Source: Casuarius casuarius (taxonomy: Eukaryota; Chordata; Aves; Casuariiformes; Casuariidae). From it: a stretch of DNA of 64,000 nt. The notes beneath the pieces were generated by a model. The model was given only the letters and a program-made list of their open reading frames with translations. It was not told the origin of the DNA and searched no databases. Location of the stretch: contig PTFA01000112.1 in the NCBI GenBank assembly GCA_003342895.1, positions 1,620,874 through 1,684,873 of the forward strand. Reading direction: 5' to 3'. This document shows, piece by piece, positions 37,531 through 50,840 of the stretch. The position numbers and the translations under genes are program-made. How positions within the stretch are numbered: position 1 is the stretch's first letter; every line of letters starts with the position of its first letter.

Positions 37531-37556
37531 GCCTTTCATTTTCAGGCAGGTAAGTA
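37529..37556 (+). promoter_or_regulatory. Joined splice acceptor/donor motif (recursive-splice-like)
   Basis: A pyrimidine-rich tract (CCTTTCATTTTC) leads to CAGGCAG, directly followed by GTAAGTA, a near-perfect 5' splice site, with the junction between 37549 and 37550. This is the arrangement of vertebrate recursive splice sites (polypyrimidine-CAG|GTAAGT), which divide very long introns into steps. If real, the window lies within a long intron of a gene read left to right. A stand-alone cryptic donor is the alternative. Confidence 0.25.
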
Positions 37557-37559
37557 ATT

Positions 37560-40500
37560 CACCCCTCTTCCCAGAGCCCTGTGTAACGTAGCATATACTC
37601 TCCTTCCTACTTTATGTTTCAAGTCACATGCACAATCCTGCATGCCCTCGAATTCCCGTACAAATTCAATATACAGAAAGCACAACGTAACAGACGCTAC
37701 AAATATCTTCATCACATCACTTTGGCTAACCATAGCGCACCACCACTACAGTAAGCCGATTCAACTAATTTATAAAGCAACACAGAAGTATTCAGACTGA
37801 ACTCCTCTCCTATGTATGATTAGCTTTTTAACATGATTACTGTACTTCTAGGGATTGATTCTACCATCAACATATCAGGGAGGAGATAACACCAAGGAAA
37901 GCACTGAAGAGAAAATATGCTACGTAGCGACCAAACTGTGATGCACGGCAACCACACAATGACATCTTTGTAGCACTCCAAAATGAAGCAATCCTATTCT
38001 GTGTTAAAATGGGTTCCTACTCTGAAAAAATTGCAAGGGATTTCATAGGTATTGCTTCTAGTTGCCAAAGCACATTTTGCTTATTTTACAAGCCAAAAGA
38101 TTGGTTTTTACTGCTAACTTTACAAACTCTAAAGTCATGGCAAAGTCATTTCCAAGCCATATACTACCATAAATATTACACAATTATTTTAAAAATAATG
38201 TAAATTTCATATATATATATATCCTTATAAAACAAGTGTCTAGCAAAAGTCTACTTTCTTAAAAAAATTTAATGGCAGTTATTACTCTGGGCAAAACATC
38301 TTCCCTACATAAGTTAGATCTGTTGGATCTTCTCTTACAAATGTACTATTTTTATAATAGAACAAAATTCCTTAGCTTGAAAGCCCAAGATCAGAATAAG
38401 ACTAACTTTATGGATAGATGTTAAAAAGAGAACAAAAACATTCATAATGCTTCCCTTGCATTTTTCTCAGTGCGCAGAGTGTGATTGCAATTATTGGTAG
38501 GATAGACGTTCATGTCATTCCAGACATCAGGTGTTATTACCAATGTAAACAAATTTTCAACCCCACCCCCCAATATCATATTTGCTATGGTATAAAAAAC
38601 AGTATAAGCACTACACCATGAAGAACCTTAGTTCAACCAGTGAGGACAGACACTCCAAACATTTCTGTAACATTTCAGCTCAACATGTACGTAAAACTAG
38701 CATATTGCCATATTGCTATAAGGCTGCAAGGACAAAGGTACAGCTGAGAAAAGCATTCTATATAGCATGGCCAATCTTCCTCAGTTATATGTAGGCCAGC
38801 AAGCAAAATAACTCCAAAGATGAGGACTGTCCGATCAGTGGCAGGCTAGTAGCACTCAGTCCACTGGAAGGAAAAAAGCAAACAAAACAAACAAACAAAA
38901 AAAACAACAACAAAAAACCACACACCACTCTGACCCTAAGATATTAAAAAAATAATAATAATAATCCTGAAATTTGATTACAAGGTTACAATACAATGGG
39001 TATGTCAAGCCACAGGGGCTTGCAAAAGAGAATCTCTTTCCCTGTTTCTGCATGTGAAAAGAAGTGTTGTAATTTTCCCAAACACAAAAGGAAAAGTTCT
39101 TTAGCCAACCAGCTTATGAAAATACCCCACAAGGCAGTAGAAGAAAACTAAAGGCCATTCTTATTGCAAAACTAACAAGGATATATTTTCACAATTTCTA
39201 CCCTGTGACAATATGACAAGGAGCAATTGCAAACAAGTAACCTTAACTTGACTGATCTGTTTGGAATTAAGTTGTGTTAACTGTGTTCTGCTGAGGAATA
39301 TTTGCATGATCAATATAATTCCATGGCAGTGTTATGGGTTACTACTCCTCAAGTCTTGTGACAAGTGGCAACCAACTGAACAGTTTCAAGAATTTCTAGT
39401 CAGCCTCCAGATTAAGATTATGAGTTTGGGACTCCAGGTTGTTAGATCACATTCTCTCCATATTATCATCTCAGTGGAGGGGAAAATAAATCAAATCAGA
39501 AAGCAAAAAACTGTTCTTACCTGCTACTTTAAATCCAAAGGAATAAACACCTGAGATTTAGGAGGATTAGGCTCGTAAAACTGGAAATGGCTGGCACTGG
39601 TGACACAATTGTAGGTGACAGAAAAGCTAAAAATATTGATGAAAATGTAACAAAGTAAAAATCAAAACTACTTGTTGGAGTTATAACTGGAGAAAAAAAA
39701 TTGACAATGTGGCTTGGTAATTCTCAGTTCATTGGATTCTTTACCTCCTGGGTTCTGTCTCTCAACTGCCACCCCTTCCCAGCAGCTCCTCTTCTTGACC
39801 TTACAATCCATGAATAAAACAGTTTCAGTCTCACAATCTGTCATCCATTCATCACTTTAAGTCCCCTTGCTGGCTCTGTTTCCCAATTTATGCGTAATAA
39901 TATTTTGTACACGTTTAACAGAGCAGCAATTTATAAATAGCTTTTTATTGTATAAGGCATGCTTGATGCTCAAATGGGAGGTCAGAGATACCGACGCTTG
40001 ATTCTTACTTTTCTATTCTGCTGTTCCTCCCAGTTTCTCACACCTAGCTATCCTCAAAGAATGCAAATGCTGATTTGTAACTATCTGTTCACATTGATGA
40101 ACCCACTTCTTCAATAGTGGACAAAATCCTCTTTTATTTGTGAAATATTAGAAATAGGAAGAGACCAGACAGCTATCCCCAGACTGAACCACAAATCAGC
40201 CACATTTCCACTAGTTGGTATGTCCAAGGCATAGATTCCCACTGCACCTTATGGCATGCGGGAACCCACCCTCCCTTGTTACAGTAGTACTTTGCTTGGG
40301 AATACTCTGGAGATCTGAAAGACAGCTCTAAACACAGAGCAGATACGCTCGTGTGATAAGACTCAACTGAAGCAGGGCCACTGAAATAGCAGTGCCAAAG
40401 ATCAAGGTATAGAGTTCAGGTCTAGAAACCACTACTCTATACCAGTAGCTGGCAGCCTTCTTGCATCCATCTATTAGGGCTTCTTGCCAAAGCCAGTCTA

Positions 40501-43500
40501 TGCCGTATAAACCTTCTGCAGACCTGAGAGGAATGAACAAAATGCTTTGAGCTAAGTGGCTATCACTGAGGAGGATGGTGAATGCTGTGATACGGTGGCT
40601 CCAAAAGAGGAGAACTCTAGGTCATAGTATGAGAAGAGAGACTGTACAGCCTCAAGGGTCTACAGAGTAGGCTTCACAAGCTGGTCATTCCCTTCCCCTT
40701 GAGTAATGTTATGCAGATGGAATGCCCTTAAAATGCTGGTAAGTGTGGAAACAAAGAAGCCAAGTGGGGAAAGAAGTTATGTGCAAATAGCTCCCCTTGA
40801 GAAGTTCTTTCTAACAGCTCTTAACACTAGCAACCTGTTCTTATCCTTCCTGAATGAACCTTATCTTGGTTCATTCTCTGGCCTACCAGTTCTTTGTGCG
40901 GGTATTGCTATATGAGAGAAAAGTTTCCCCATAGCAAAACCACCTGACTGTCACTACGTTATAAAATTAATCCAGAACTGACGTTCTGTAGTGAAATTAT
41001 AAGTAAATTGTAGGGAAAGCTGATAAAGAAATGTAAGAACTCAAAACCCCTGCTACTCAATTACCACTCTCAATGCTACATAAGAATATTAAATAAAATT
41101 ATTATTGCTGAGCACTCTAAAACCAGTTTGCTAAGACACCCACTGATATGAACACTTGACCCTGCACTTAAGTATTTAAATCTTTTTAAAGTTCAAAGCC
41201 CACCCTCCTCCCCCTCCAAGGTATAATCTGACACACAGTCAAGAGGGAAAGCTGTTTAGAGCTCTAATAGCACAGAAACCCATTTGCAATTGCTCTTTTC
41301 CCTTGTCCTCCACAAATCAGTCAAGGACCCAAGCTCTTGAAGAAATATTGCTAAATTGGACACTGGTATTACCACAGTTACTCAGGAGCAAGACTGCAAA
41401 TGGAAATAATTCCCAAAGACTAAGGAACTTCAGAGCACCCCAGCACAGAAACTGATCAAGAAGAGAGGAAAAAAAATTTTTTTAAGAGGCTCAAAGTGCT
41501 TCATGCTCAGCAGTGGGCTGAGCCCGTCTCCTCCCGGGGCTAGCTGCTGGGGAGAACTGATGATGCTCCACAGCGCCTTAGGCCCCATCCTCTGTTGCAC
41601 CGCCTTTGATCTGCACATTCCTCTCTTCACTGCGCGTAGCAAGAATGTCACTGCAGAGCAAAGCAGAAAGCGCCAGAGATGGCTCACCAGCAACAAAGGA
41701 GTGTTCGCAACAATGCACGTCACATGGGGAAGTAGCAGAGAGAGAAGGCTACTATGACCAAGTTCTCCTAAAATGAGTTTTAAATCTATTCTTCAACAGA
41801 GAGCAGGAAGAAAGAAGGGTGGCAGGGACAAGGTCAAGCATCATCAGGTTCCATTCAATCCTAGAATTCTCACTAATGTTCTTATTTAGAAGGCAATAAT
41901 CTACTGCTTTGAAAGAAGTAACTGTTTGTGCTATTAGTTTAGGTGGGAATTAGAAGAAGGTTTTACCAATCAGAGGAATAGCATTCTGAAAGCATCTCCA
42001 AACCAAACAAGGGGGGACAAAAAACCAAACAATCTAATTATTTTTAAGAGGAAGCCTGATAATTTTAAATATATTATACATTATGTCTGTGACAGAAGGA
42101 ACTGGACTCAGCAACTCCTTTCTAATCAATTCCAAACTGAGCTTAGACTGCTTTAGAGCGTAGATGTGCAATTCTTTCCCATCAAGAAGTGACACCTGCA
42201 AAAAAGGCACATATAGGATAATATTACCATACGATCCTAAATATCTTCAAAGATTCGTTCCAATTTCAACGTGATTTGGGAACCTCAAGGTATACAGTGA
42301 ACATGCTAATGTGTCCACAGTATACCATACTTATCAGGGTTTTGAAAATGCTTCATAAGGTAATCACCTACCAGGAGCACAAGTCTGTTGACATTCCAGT
42401 TTCTTCTCTGTGATTTGTAATTTTTTTTAGGACACATTAAAGACATGTACATTTATTACTGGTCTGTTCTATCAAGTCACTCACTGATATTGCATCTAGT
42501 AGAATATTTGTTACTACCCAGCAACAGCTTCTGTATAGCAGAACATCTCAAACACTTGACAAACATCAATGAAATTAAGCCTTCTTATGTAGAGATAGTA
42601 TTTTTCGCTCATTTTGTAGATTGTGCCATTTAATTTGTTGAAGAGGTGGTAGGGTTAAGCTAAAATGTGGAAGAAGTCAAAGCTGTTGCAGTTGTTCTAT
42701 CCAGAAATCTCTGTGCACCTGATAAGAGTTAGCCTCCTAAACACATGCATGCTGTACCTCTGTTCCAGTAGGCAGAAAAGCAATAGCTGAGATGAATTCC
42801 TTACTGAAGTTCCATTACTTGAACAGAATGCAAAGCGCAGCAATTACATTCAAATAGGATGAATGCCATAATTATGACTTCAGAAGTATGTGGAAATATT
42901 TTGAAAAGCAGTAGTTCAACTAAAGCCATATTTAAAAATATGGAGTGTTACACTTCACCTACTACAAAATACACAGTCTTAGTGGATTAACAAGAGCAAA
43001 TACTTCTATATTTATGTATGCTATTTTAGTATTAATGGCATACAATCGCCTGTGAAATACAATACTATTAATACCTGCTACTATAAAGACATGAAACTCT
43101 CCTCTCTGAATCAAGGAGCAGCTAGCACCTCAGTGTTTTATGGGACTCTTCATTTTTCCCAAGACCTGCAAAGCTGAGGTCTTTAGTAGTTGTGTTGAGT
43201 ATCAATGATTAATACAGACTTTAAACATAGAGAACAAGCAAGGAATCCTTCCCAGGTGATAAAATATATTTCTCTCTTGTGCTATTCGAAAAAGGAATTT
43301 AAACATCTATTCCTCAGCTTTAAAAACAATTGGGCCGGGGGGGAAGAGAGCAGTTATTACAGACCAAAGGCTGATGGGAAGACTGGTGCTCTATACATGA
43401 AAGGCTTTCCTTTAAAAATAAACAAACAAACAAAACCCAGAAAATTATATAGCATGCTGAAAGTGCTGGCAGGAGAATAATACTTTATCTTCACAAGTTT

Positions 43501-45150
43501 TGGGTCGGGGGGGAGGAGAAAGACAAGTGGCCAAAGTGATTCTCAGCTAACGTGATATTTTTGAGTGCGAGATTAACAACTGGTGTTTTGGATTTGATTT
43601 GTTTTAAAATTATTTCACTGTACACTCATATGAAACTTCATGACAGACATAATTCAAAGGCTGTTTATACGTGCTAGCAAAAAAATCCACAACAAATATA
43701 AGCTGCCTCTTGGAGCAGGCAGCACAGAGTTTTTCAATAATTTGCCACAAGAAATTCTACAAAAAGAGATAAGAAGCCTCATTCCAAACAGCTTAGGATC
43801 TAACAGCCAGTTTATAATTCTGGGTGTTTGGAATTGGCTGAGATGGCAATTCTTCTGTTTAAGCCAAAGCAAAAAAGCTAGTCACAGAAATCTTTCTCCC
43901 ACCACACAGACTTCAACTTCAAACCATGCCCTATGAGGAGTATACCGAAATTTGTGACTAGGAAGAAGGCTGAAGAAGATGGAAAAGATGATGGAATGAG
44001 TGTGACGAAAAAGTGGGCATATACAGATTTGTTGTACATGTCTGAAGAAGAGAATAAACAGAAGTTTGAGAGAAACACTGAAGAAAGGTTAGCCAGTGGC
44101 TGGGCAAGAATAATCAGTTGAACATAATGTTGGCTAGACCGAGGGAAGCAGAGTCAAGGATTCTGCAAGAGATAAGGGGACAGGAAGGTGTAAGAGTATA
44201 GGCACCACAAATTATGCTTTTGCAATTGAGGACAGTTTGCATTACAAAAATTTAAAAAAAGCACTATCAGAAAGCAATGAGAGCCTGGGTATTGGATGGA
44301 AGAAAACGAAGCACAACATTAAACAACTAGAACAAACAAACAGATATAAAACCACACAAACCCCAAGAACCCTGGCTGGAGGACTGGGCTGACCCATAGC
44401 CCTGCTTTCCTCCACTTGGTATCCAGCCAACCAACTGCAGAGAATTCCAGCAGCCAGAATTAACAGTGACATTTTAAGTCAATGAGAATCTATTTTACTC
44501 TTTTTCCCACAACACAAATGAATAGTAGTGCTAATGAAATTCCACTCCTATTATAAATTGACAAACACGATCCTGCATTTTTCCCTTCCAGCAAAATCTG
44601 CCTTTTAACGAGCCCAGACTGTTCTGAAATAGCCCACGGTCACAATATGACAAAACAAAACGTCAGTCTCTCCTGCACTGCTCTCCTTCCAATTACCTGG
44701 ACTTACTGGACCAAGATAATATAATCACTACTGTATTTTACAGTTTTACCTAAATCACATTTAAAAACTTACAATTGTATTCATAGACTTTAATGCAGTA
44801 TGATTATTTAGTTCACATTTTATCAGCTGCTTCTGACTAAGGATCGACTTCAAATTCATTATACCAAAATAACTTGCTTAAAAAGAAAATAATAATAAAA
44901 ATCCATAGCTACTGGTTTCAAGCGCCGTCTTCCTCAAAGTTACAAGAAGATGCATTATATGCAGAAATTAGCAAATGTTTGCATCATAAAAAGATTGTAT
45001 TTGGGACCAAGATATAAAATTTAATTTGTGCATATTGTTATCCAGAAATTGTGATGTGCTAGAAAACAATCCCCTTGTGTCTCTTGGTCAGAGAGAATAA
45101 TCCTGTATTTCTTTCAGGCAAGAGAAATAGCTGTAATATTTACCAAGCAG
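37560..45150. other. AT-rich non-coding DNA
   Basis: No recognisable gene over about 7.6 kb. It contains a TA run at 38208-38221, AC-rich and AAT low-complexity patches at 38870-38963, a moderately GC-rich part at 41510-41720, and two similar G-runs at 43332 and 43502. Between 43930 and 44120 the plus strand is purine-rich and an open frame gives a Lys/Glu-rich peptide with no known match. CAG|GTAAGA on minus at 39521-39526 is a good donor without a good acceptor. Confidence 0.45.
38870..38963 (+). repeat. A-rich (AAAC/AAC)n and (AAT)n low-complexity patches
   Basis: An AAAC/AAC-type stretch at about 38878-38918 is followed by an A-run and four or five AAT units at about 38946-38963. Confidence 0.8.
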
Positions 45151-45154
45151 CAAA

Positions 45155-45178
45155 GGGGGGGAGGGAAGGGGAAGGAGG
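45155..45178 (+). repeat. G-quadruplex-type motif
   Basis: A seven-G run is followed by GGG, GGGG, GG and GG tracts with one- or two-A spacers. This meets the four-tract rule with very short loops. The whole stretch is purine-only. Confidence 0.65.
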
Positions 45179-48100
45179 AAGAGCGTTATGCTGTGAGCAG
45201 TCTCTTCTCACAAGTTAAGCAGGGTGTGATCAACTCACAGTGTTAATAAGACACCAAACACACTAGGTTACGCAGTAACCCCCTCTCCTCTAGTTGTGCT
45301 CTAAGGAAAGCAGGCAGGTAGGGGCTTTCACATTTAAGCTGAGCTGTAGGGAAGCAGGTTAGCTATTTGCAAGTGCTAACAATTCCACGGCACATGTGAG
45401 TCTGCTTGACAAATTCCACCGCAAGTAAAGGCATTTTTCTTACGGTTTCTTGTTTGTACTCTCTCTTTCCATCCCTGAAAAATTAGGCACCCCTCCAAGA
45501 ATAGTCAGTAATTTGCTAAGCCTGAAGGTCAGCTGACGTGACACCTCTATTAGCAAGCTCTCCAAAATCTGAGAACTCACAGGGATTCACTGGGATTAAA
45601 GGCATTAAATAAATGCAGTATGTCAGCCTCAAAATCCAATGCATCCTCTATACTCAGCTTTTTCAACATAGCTTCAGTACAAACTGAATGGCACAAGTTT
45701 TACAATAAACAAACAGCTTTTCTAGACATTTTGTGAATAAATCCAGACTTAAGCTTCCATCCCCTGCTTCCACCATCATCCAGACACACACTTCAGTGGA
45801 TAGCCTTCCAAACTGCTTTCTAGAGTTTGCCTTCATTTCAACACCAAGCATCAATGCCCTAAGAGGGCTTCTCCTGTCTCTTCCTCAGGGACCCACCCAG
45901 CTTTTAACACTGAAGAACCGCATCTATGGTATCTCATCTATTCCCTTGTCAAGCCAATTATTGCACAGCTCTGTTGGACCTGAAAACCTGACCTTCCATC
46001 ATACCACAATAAAGAGTGGCAACTATTTGCCATATAATAATTTTATCATAGTGGAAGTAGCAGGCAAACCTTGACCTCAAATGCAAAACTAAGATCTGTT
46101 TCTGATCTTATGTAAACTCTAACAAGTAAACACTGCTTCCATAATCAGTTATTTTCAACTAAAATACAAATATGTTCAACCCTGCATGACTAGTTCTGAA
46201 TTCCAAACTGAAATCAAATAGTTAAGAAGTTCACCACCAAAAAGTTAGAGAAAATTTGTATCAACGACAAGTATTCTAATGAAGATACAATATTAACTGC
46301 AATTCAACATTCTTATCTTTCAGAAAAGTCTAGACTCCCCAGTTTCTATACGATAGACTGCGTACAACTATTTCTAGCCAATGTATTTTCTAAAAGTGTT
46401 TCTTCAAGCTATTTGCAAAGGAATCCATACAGTAACACCCATTTACTGAAAGCAGTTAATTCAAATCTATAGATCAAAACAAGTTAAGTTTTGCAGTTGT
46501 GTTACAATAGATAGCTTTGCCTATAGTGATCTTTGTAAAAGCTCCTTATTTCTTCTAAACTACTGCTAATAGAGTCAAATTTCAGTGAAGAGAGTAAGGA
46601 TTAATGACAAGTGAGTTTAATGCCATTCTTGCCATCAATTTCCTAAGATTAAAAGGTTCCTGCAGATACACAGACCACTCTGAAGCATCTGTAAAGTGCT
46701 TTTTACTTTCTCTTCTGTTTTGACTGCATGTACTTACATGAGAGCTCCACTGAAAAGGAAGATCTTTTTGTCAAATATCATCCAGTCCATTGCTATACAC
46801 CACATAAGAACCCTGCTTCCAGGCAGCAGTAAAGTCTGCTCATTTGAGCCAACTGAGCAATTCAGGAATTAAAATCTACAGCTCCCAGAAGACTAAGAAA
46901 TTGTTGGTATGGAAGGAGGTGAAAATTACAGCAAAAAGAATTCTAGCTTTGTTAAACAGCAACAATTTGTTCCTGCCCAGAAGTTCCTGAACACCCAGAA
47001 AGAGACTGAGATCATAAAAGCGAGTTTCAGAATACATGTAATAAAATTTGCTATTCTAAATACTTTTCACTACTACTGCTACAAATAACATGAATTGTTA
47101 CACCTCGTCATAAAAATACTACACAAATAGCTATAGCCTCATCTACATCGAGCAGTCAGTGAGTTTGTTTCACACATGACCAAAAAAAGCATAAGCTGGC
47201 CCAATTTTCAAAAGTGTCCTTATCTTTATCTCTCAGAAGAATGTGAAAGCATGGGGAATAATGGAAAAATGCAAATTCATACTCTCGCTTAATTCATAGT
47301 AGCTCTCCCACACAAACTTGTATATATTTCCTTCCCTTCATCACAGTCATCTTTGCTTAGAAAAAGGTGCTTCGTCCTCAAGCTGAAATGTCGCTTTGGA
47401 GGTGAGCTTTGCAAGATCACAGCATTACCTAGGAACAGTTTATTAGCTTCAGGTTTTAGCGTTAGCTTGTTCAGGATCCACTTTTGACTCATAGATAAGG
47501 CCTAAAAAGGTAACCACATTGACTGGGGNACCTTTGCAAAGCAAACTCCTTTCCTAATCTGCCTCAATATACAGTTCAAATTCAGTAACATCAGACCAAT
47601 GAAAAAAAAAAAAAAGAAATCTTCCTCCAGTGATAACCTGCTCCTCTGGTTCAAGACAGCTCTATTCCCTTCTCCATGCCTTTTATTTCTTTCATTTAGC
47701 TGAGGGCCATTGCTGCTGGTAACTATTTTGGAAAGGGAAGTATCAGCCTCTAACACTTAATGACTAATTACCTCATTCCTACCCTCTTTTATTTTGTAGG
47801 AAGTATTGCTCAAGTCCATTTGAACAATTTTTGGTTTTGCTTTTTTACTTAACACCTGGCTGGATCAGAAAGTCTCACTGACAACATTACGGCAAAAAGA
47901 TGGAGTGTCTGATAGGTCCAAGAGCAGTTAGGCATCTCAAAAAAAAAAAAAGACACTGAACTGCTAAATTTTTGCACAGCTAGATCCAGTATGTTGCAAA
48001 TCTTAAGCAGCATTTCCACAGATCTATAACTTCAGTGCTTAGGAGGAAGAGAAACCAGCCAGCCAAAGACAGAAATAAGTCAATGGATGAGTTGTATATA

Positions 48101-50455
48101 TATTTCCACCTGCTGGCAGAATGTGTTTACACAGCAGCAATATGCTCTTAACAGTGGCTTAAGTCTGGAATAAATTCAATAAATCAGTGGAGTTTTCTTA
48201 GTTCCAAAATGAACGACAAAGCAGTATTTATCCTACAATCTCACTGGCAAACAGAGATTATTATAGAAAGTCTGCTTATGATAAGGCTGTATACCTCCAG
48301 ATCTGGGGCCCTAATATTAGTCAAACTGATGATTTTTTTTTTTAATTAAATGACTGAGTGCTACCAACACACATAGCAGTCTCCCAAAAATATATGTAAT
48401 AAGCTTGAACTCAAACATGGAAACAATTTATGAGGGTATTAATCAGATCCAAGTCTCGGCAAAATAAGTGTTTTTCAGTCAGTGTTTATTTGAAGTCAAC
48501 AGGTGCTATAAGTCAGGACCTACAGGAATAAGACAGTGCTCACCACATACCACTGAGTCACTGTAAGAGGGAACCAACAATTCTCTATTCTTCAGAACTG
48601 ATTATAACAAAGCATGATAAAGTCAATACTGCAGTTGTAAGAGACCCCTTCCAAAGCACCACAGTCATGTCAAAAAACCCAGCTGTCTGTAAATAGAGAG
48701 GGTGGATTCATCTCTGATCTCTATTACATCAGCAAGAAGAGTATTTCCAACTACAGGAACTGAACTCCCAATCTCACTTGCAGGTTTTTCCATATTGCAC
48801 ACTTGAGGCTTTCATCTGATGCCACTTTGCACGCTTCTGATTCATAATCCATGGTCAGTGGGTTTTCTCAAGTACATTCCATGCAAGTTCAACACCTAAG
48901 TCCCAAACAAACAGCAAAGTGAGTTAACATATTTCACGGAACAGGAAACACTGAGTCATCTTTACTGTTCAACAGGCATGAAAAGACTAGTTTATTAGTT
49001 TGTAAACGCTCACGTAGTAAGCTCTTTTCACAAAATCTTAGTCTAAATGTTTAAGCCTCTGCTTTCTCTCCTCTCTCTGACCTTGACTGCATGTGTGACG
49101 AAGCTGTTTTCAAACATCCATCTCCAAAATCAGCTTTGTGAAAAAGCATACTTCTTGAAAGATACATTACTGCATTAACACATGTTGGAAAGCATCTAGC
49201 CTTTGTGCTGCCCCGTCCTATAAACACCCAGAGATCCAAATGCAACCACCAAATCAAGCCCAAACGTCCTCTGAGAAAGCCGAAAACTTTATCTTTGTCA
49301 ACTAATAAAGTATTAAATCTTTGTGCCAAAATAACATCCTATATATGTATATAGTAAAACTTGAAAAGAAAAATTAACAAGTATTTTCACAAATGCCAAG
49401 CACTCAGAGAAGAAATTCTCAAAGCCAGAAGTGCTGATCCATTACAGTATTATGAGCTCAATCTTCTGTCTTGCAGCTCATTGATGTAGCCATCAAATCC
49501 AATCCTTTACAGTTAGCTTAAGGAGAGAAACACTTCAGGAAAGTAAGAAGACTCTACCATACAATGGGCTACAATTTAATTAGGAGGAGGAACCTGCTGA
49601 AGATAACTTCAATGGAAGAACATTCTAACGATCATTTTAACAGGATAAATATGCCCTCACATCCCTAAACAGGAACGTGTAAGGCCCATCTTTGCAATGG
49701 TACGTAACAGCTGCAAGAAAGAAAATTTCCCTTTCTATTGATGTGAGTGATGCTAAAGCTCCAACAATTGCTGGAATTTTGGCCAGGGAGGAGAGGAGGA
49801 ACAAACAATGCTCTTAGCTTCCCAGGCATACCAGGGCTCACTGCCCTTTTGTTCCTGAAGGCACTGCTTCAGGGAAACACAATCCCTGCCAGAGCCCTCA
49901 TGGGACAATGCAGCTCCTCCACAGTGCTTCCAGCATGACCTCCGGATGGAGGGAAAATGCAGCTTTAAATCAAAAAGGCAAAGCTGACAGTTAAAGTTTA
50001 AAACAGGCTCTTAAAATACCCATATATACACACCTATATAGTAATGTTAGGAACATGAAACTCTGATAAAGCAAGATTATCAGCTTTTTAAAAGGAAAAT
50101 GATTTAAGTTGCACAAGGAAAAAAACTCTAGAAGAATTCTTATTGATGATCAACAGGTTTCTACTGCTAAGTGGCAAGTAAGTTTTGGATCACTGTTCTG
50201 TGAATGTCCCCATTCAAGACAATTTAGACACAATAAATAGCTTTAAGGCAGGGGTGGGGCGGAGGAAAGCAACATTTATTAAATGTTTAACACTTAGTAA
50301 ATGTTATAAAGTTTTTCCTCCAAAGAATGTTTTGAAAGTATTTACAATGGGAGGATAATACTGGAACTACAACACATCAAGAAAGCAGCAAAGGCAAATA
50401 AAATTGCCTGTCTCCTTTCATAATGTAAACTCAAGACTTGAAAGAAGAAACAATT
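45179..50455. other. AT-rich non-coding DNA with an N
   Basis: A single N lies at 47529, with A-runs at 47602-47615 and 47941-47952 and a T-run at 48333-48343. A composite E-box/CRE-like word, GTCAGCTGACGTGAC, lies at 45528-45542. The open frame 45733-46074 (113 codons, plus) has no domain that I recognise. No gene is called. Confidence 0.45.
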
Positions 50456-50469
50456 AAAAACAGTCACCA

Positions 50470-50840
50470 TATATTGGCGCAGCAGTTGCAAAATGGCTGC
50501 ACTCACATTACATCCATATCAGTTTTTGCCATTTAAAGTTAATTGAAGAAGATATGTCTGTAAGAGGGACATAATAAGGAACAGGTATTTTTCAAATGAG
50601 GTATTTCTAAGATAATGCTTCATATTTATTGTCTACTTCTTTTCATCATGTAGGTTTCCTTTATCTGCTTGGAAAGGGCTTTAATGGAACTAAATAAAAG
50701 GAGCAAATTTGTCCAATATTTATGCCTTGCAGATTCTATTATATGTTGCTGTAAGAAATGTAAATCAAGAGATTGGGTCTTAAAGTTTTATTCACTGTAG
50801 TTTTAATAGACCATGCCAGTATTACTCCAGTATTGCCAGA
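50470..50840. other. Possible conserved non-coding element
   Basis: A repeat-free stretch with words such as GCAAAATGGCTGC, AAAGTTAATTGAAG and GGAAAGGGCTTTAATGG, in the style of conserved enhancers. Judged by eye only. Confidence 0.2.
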
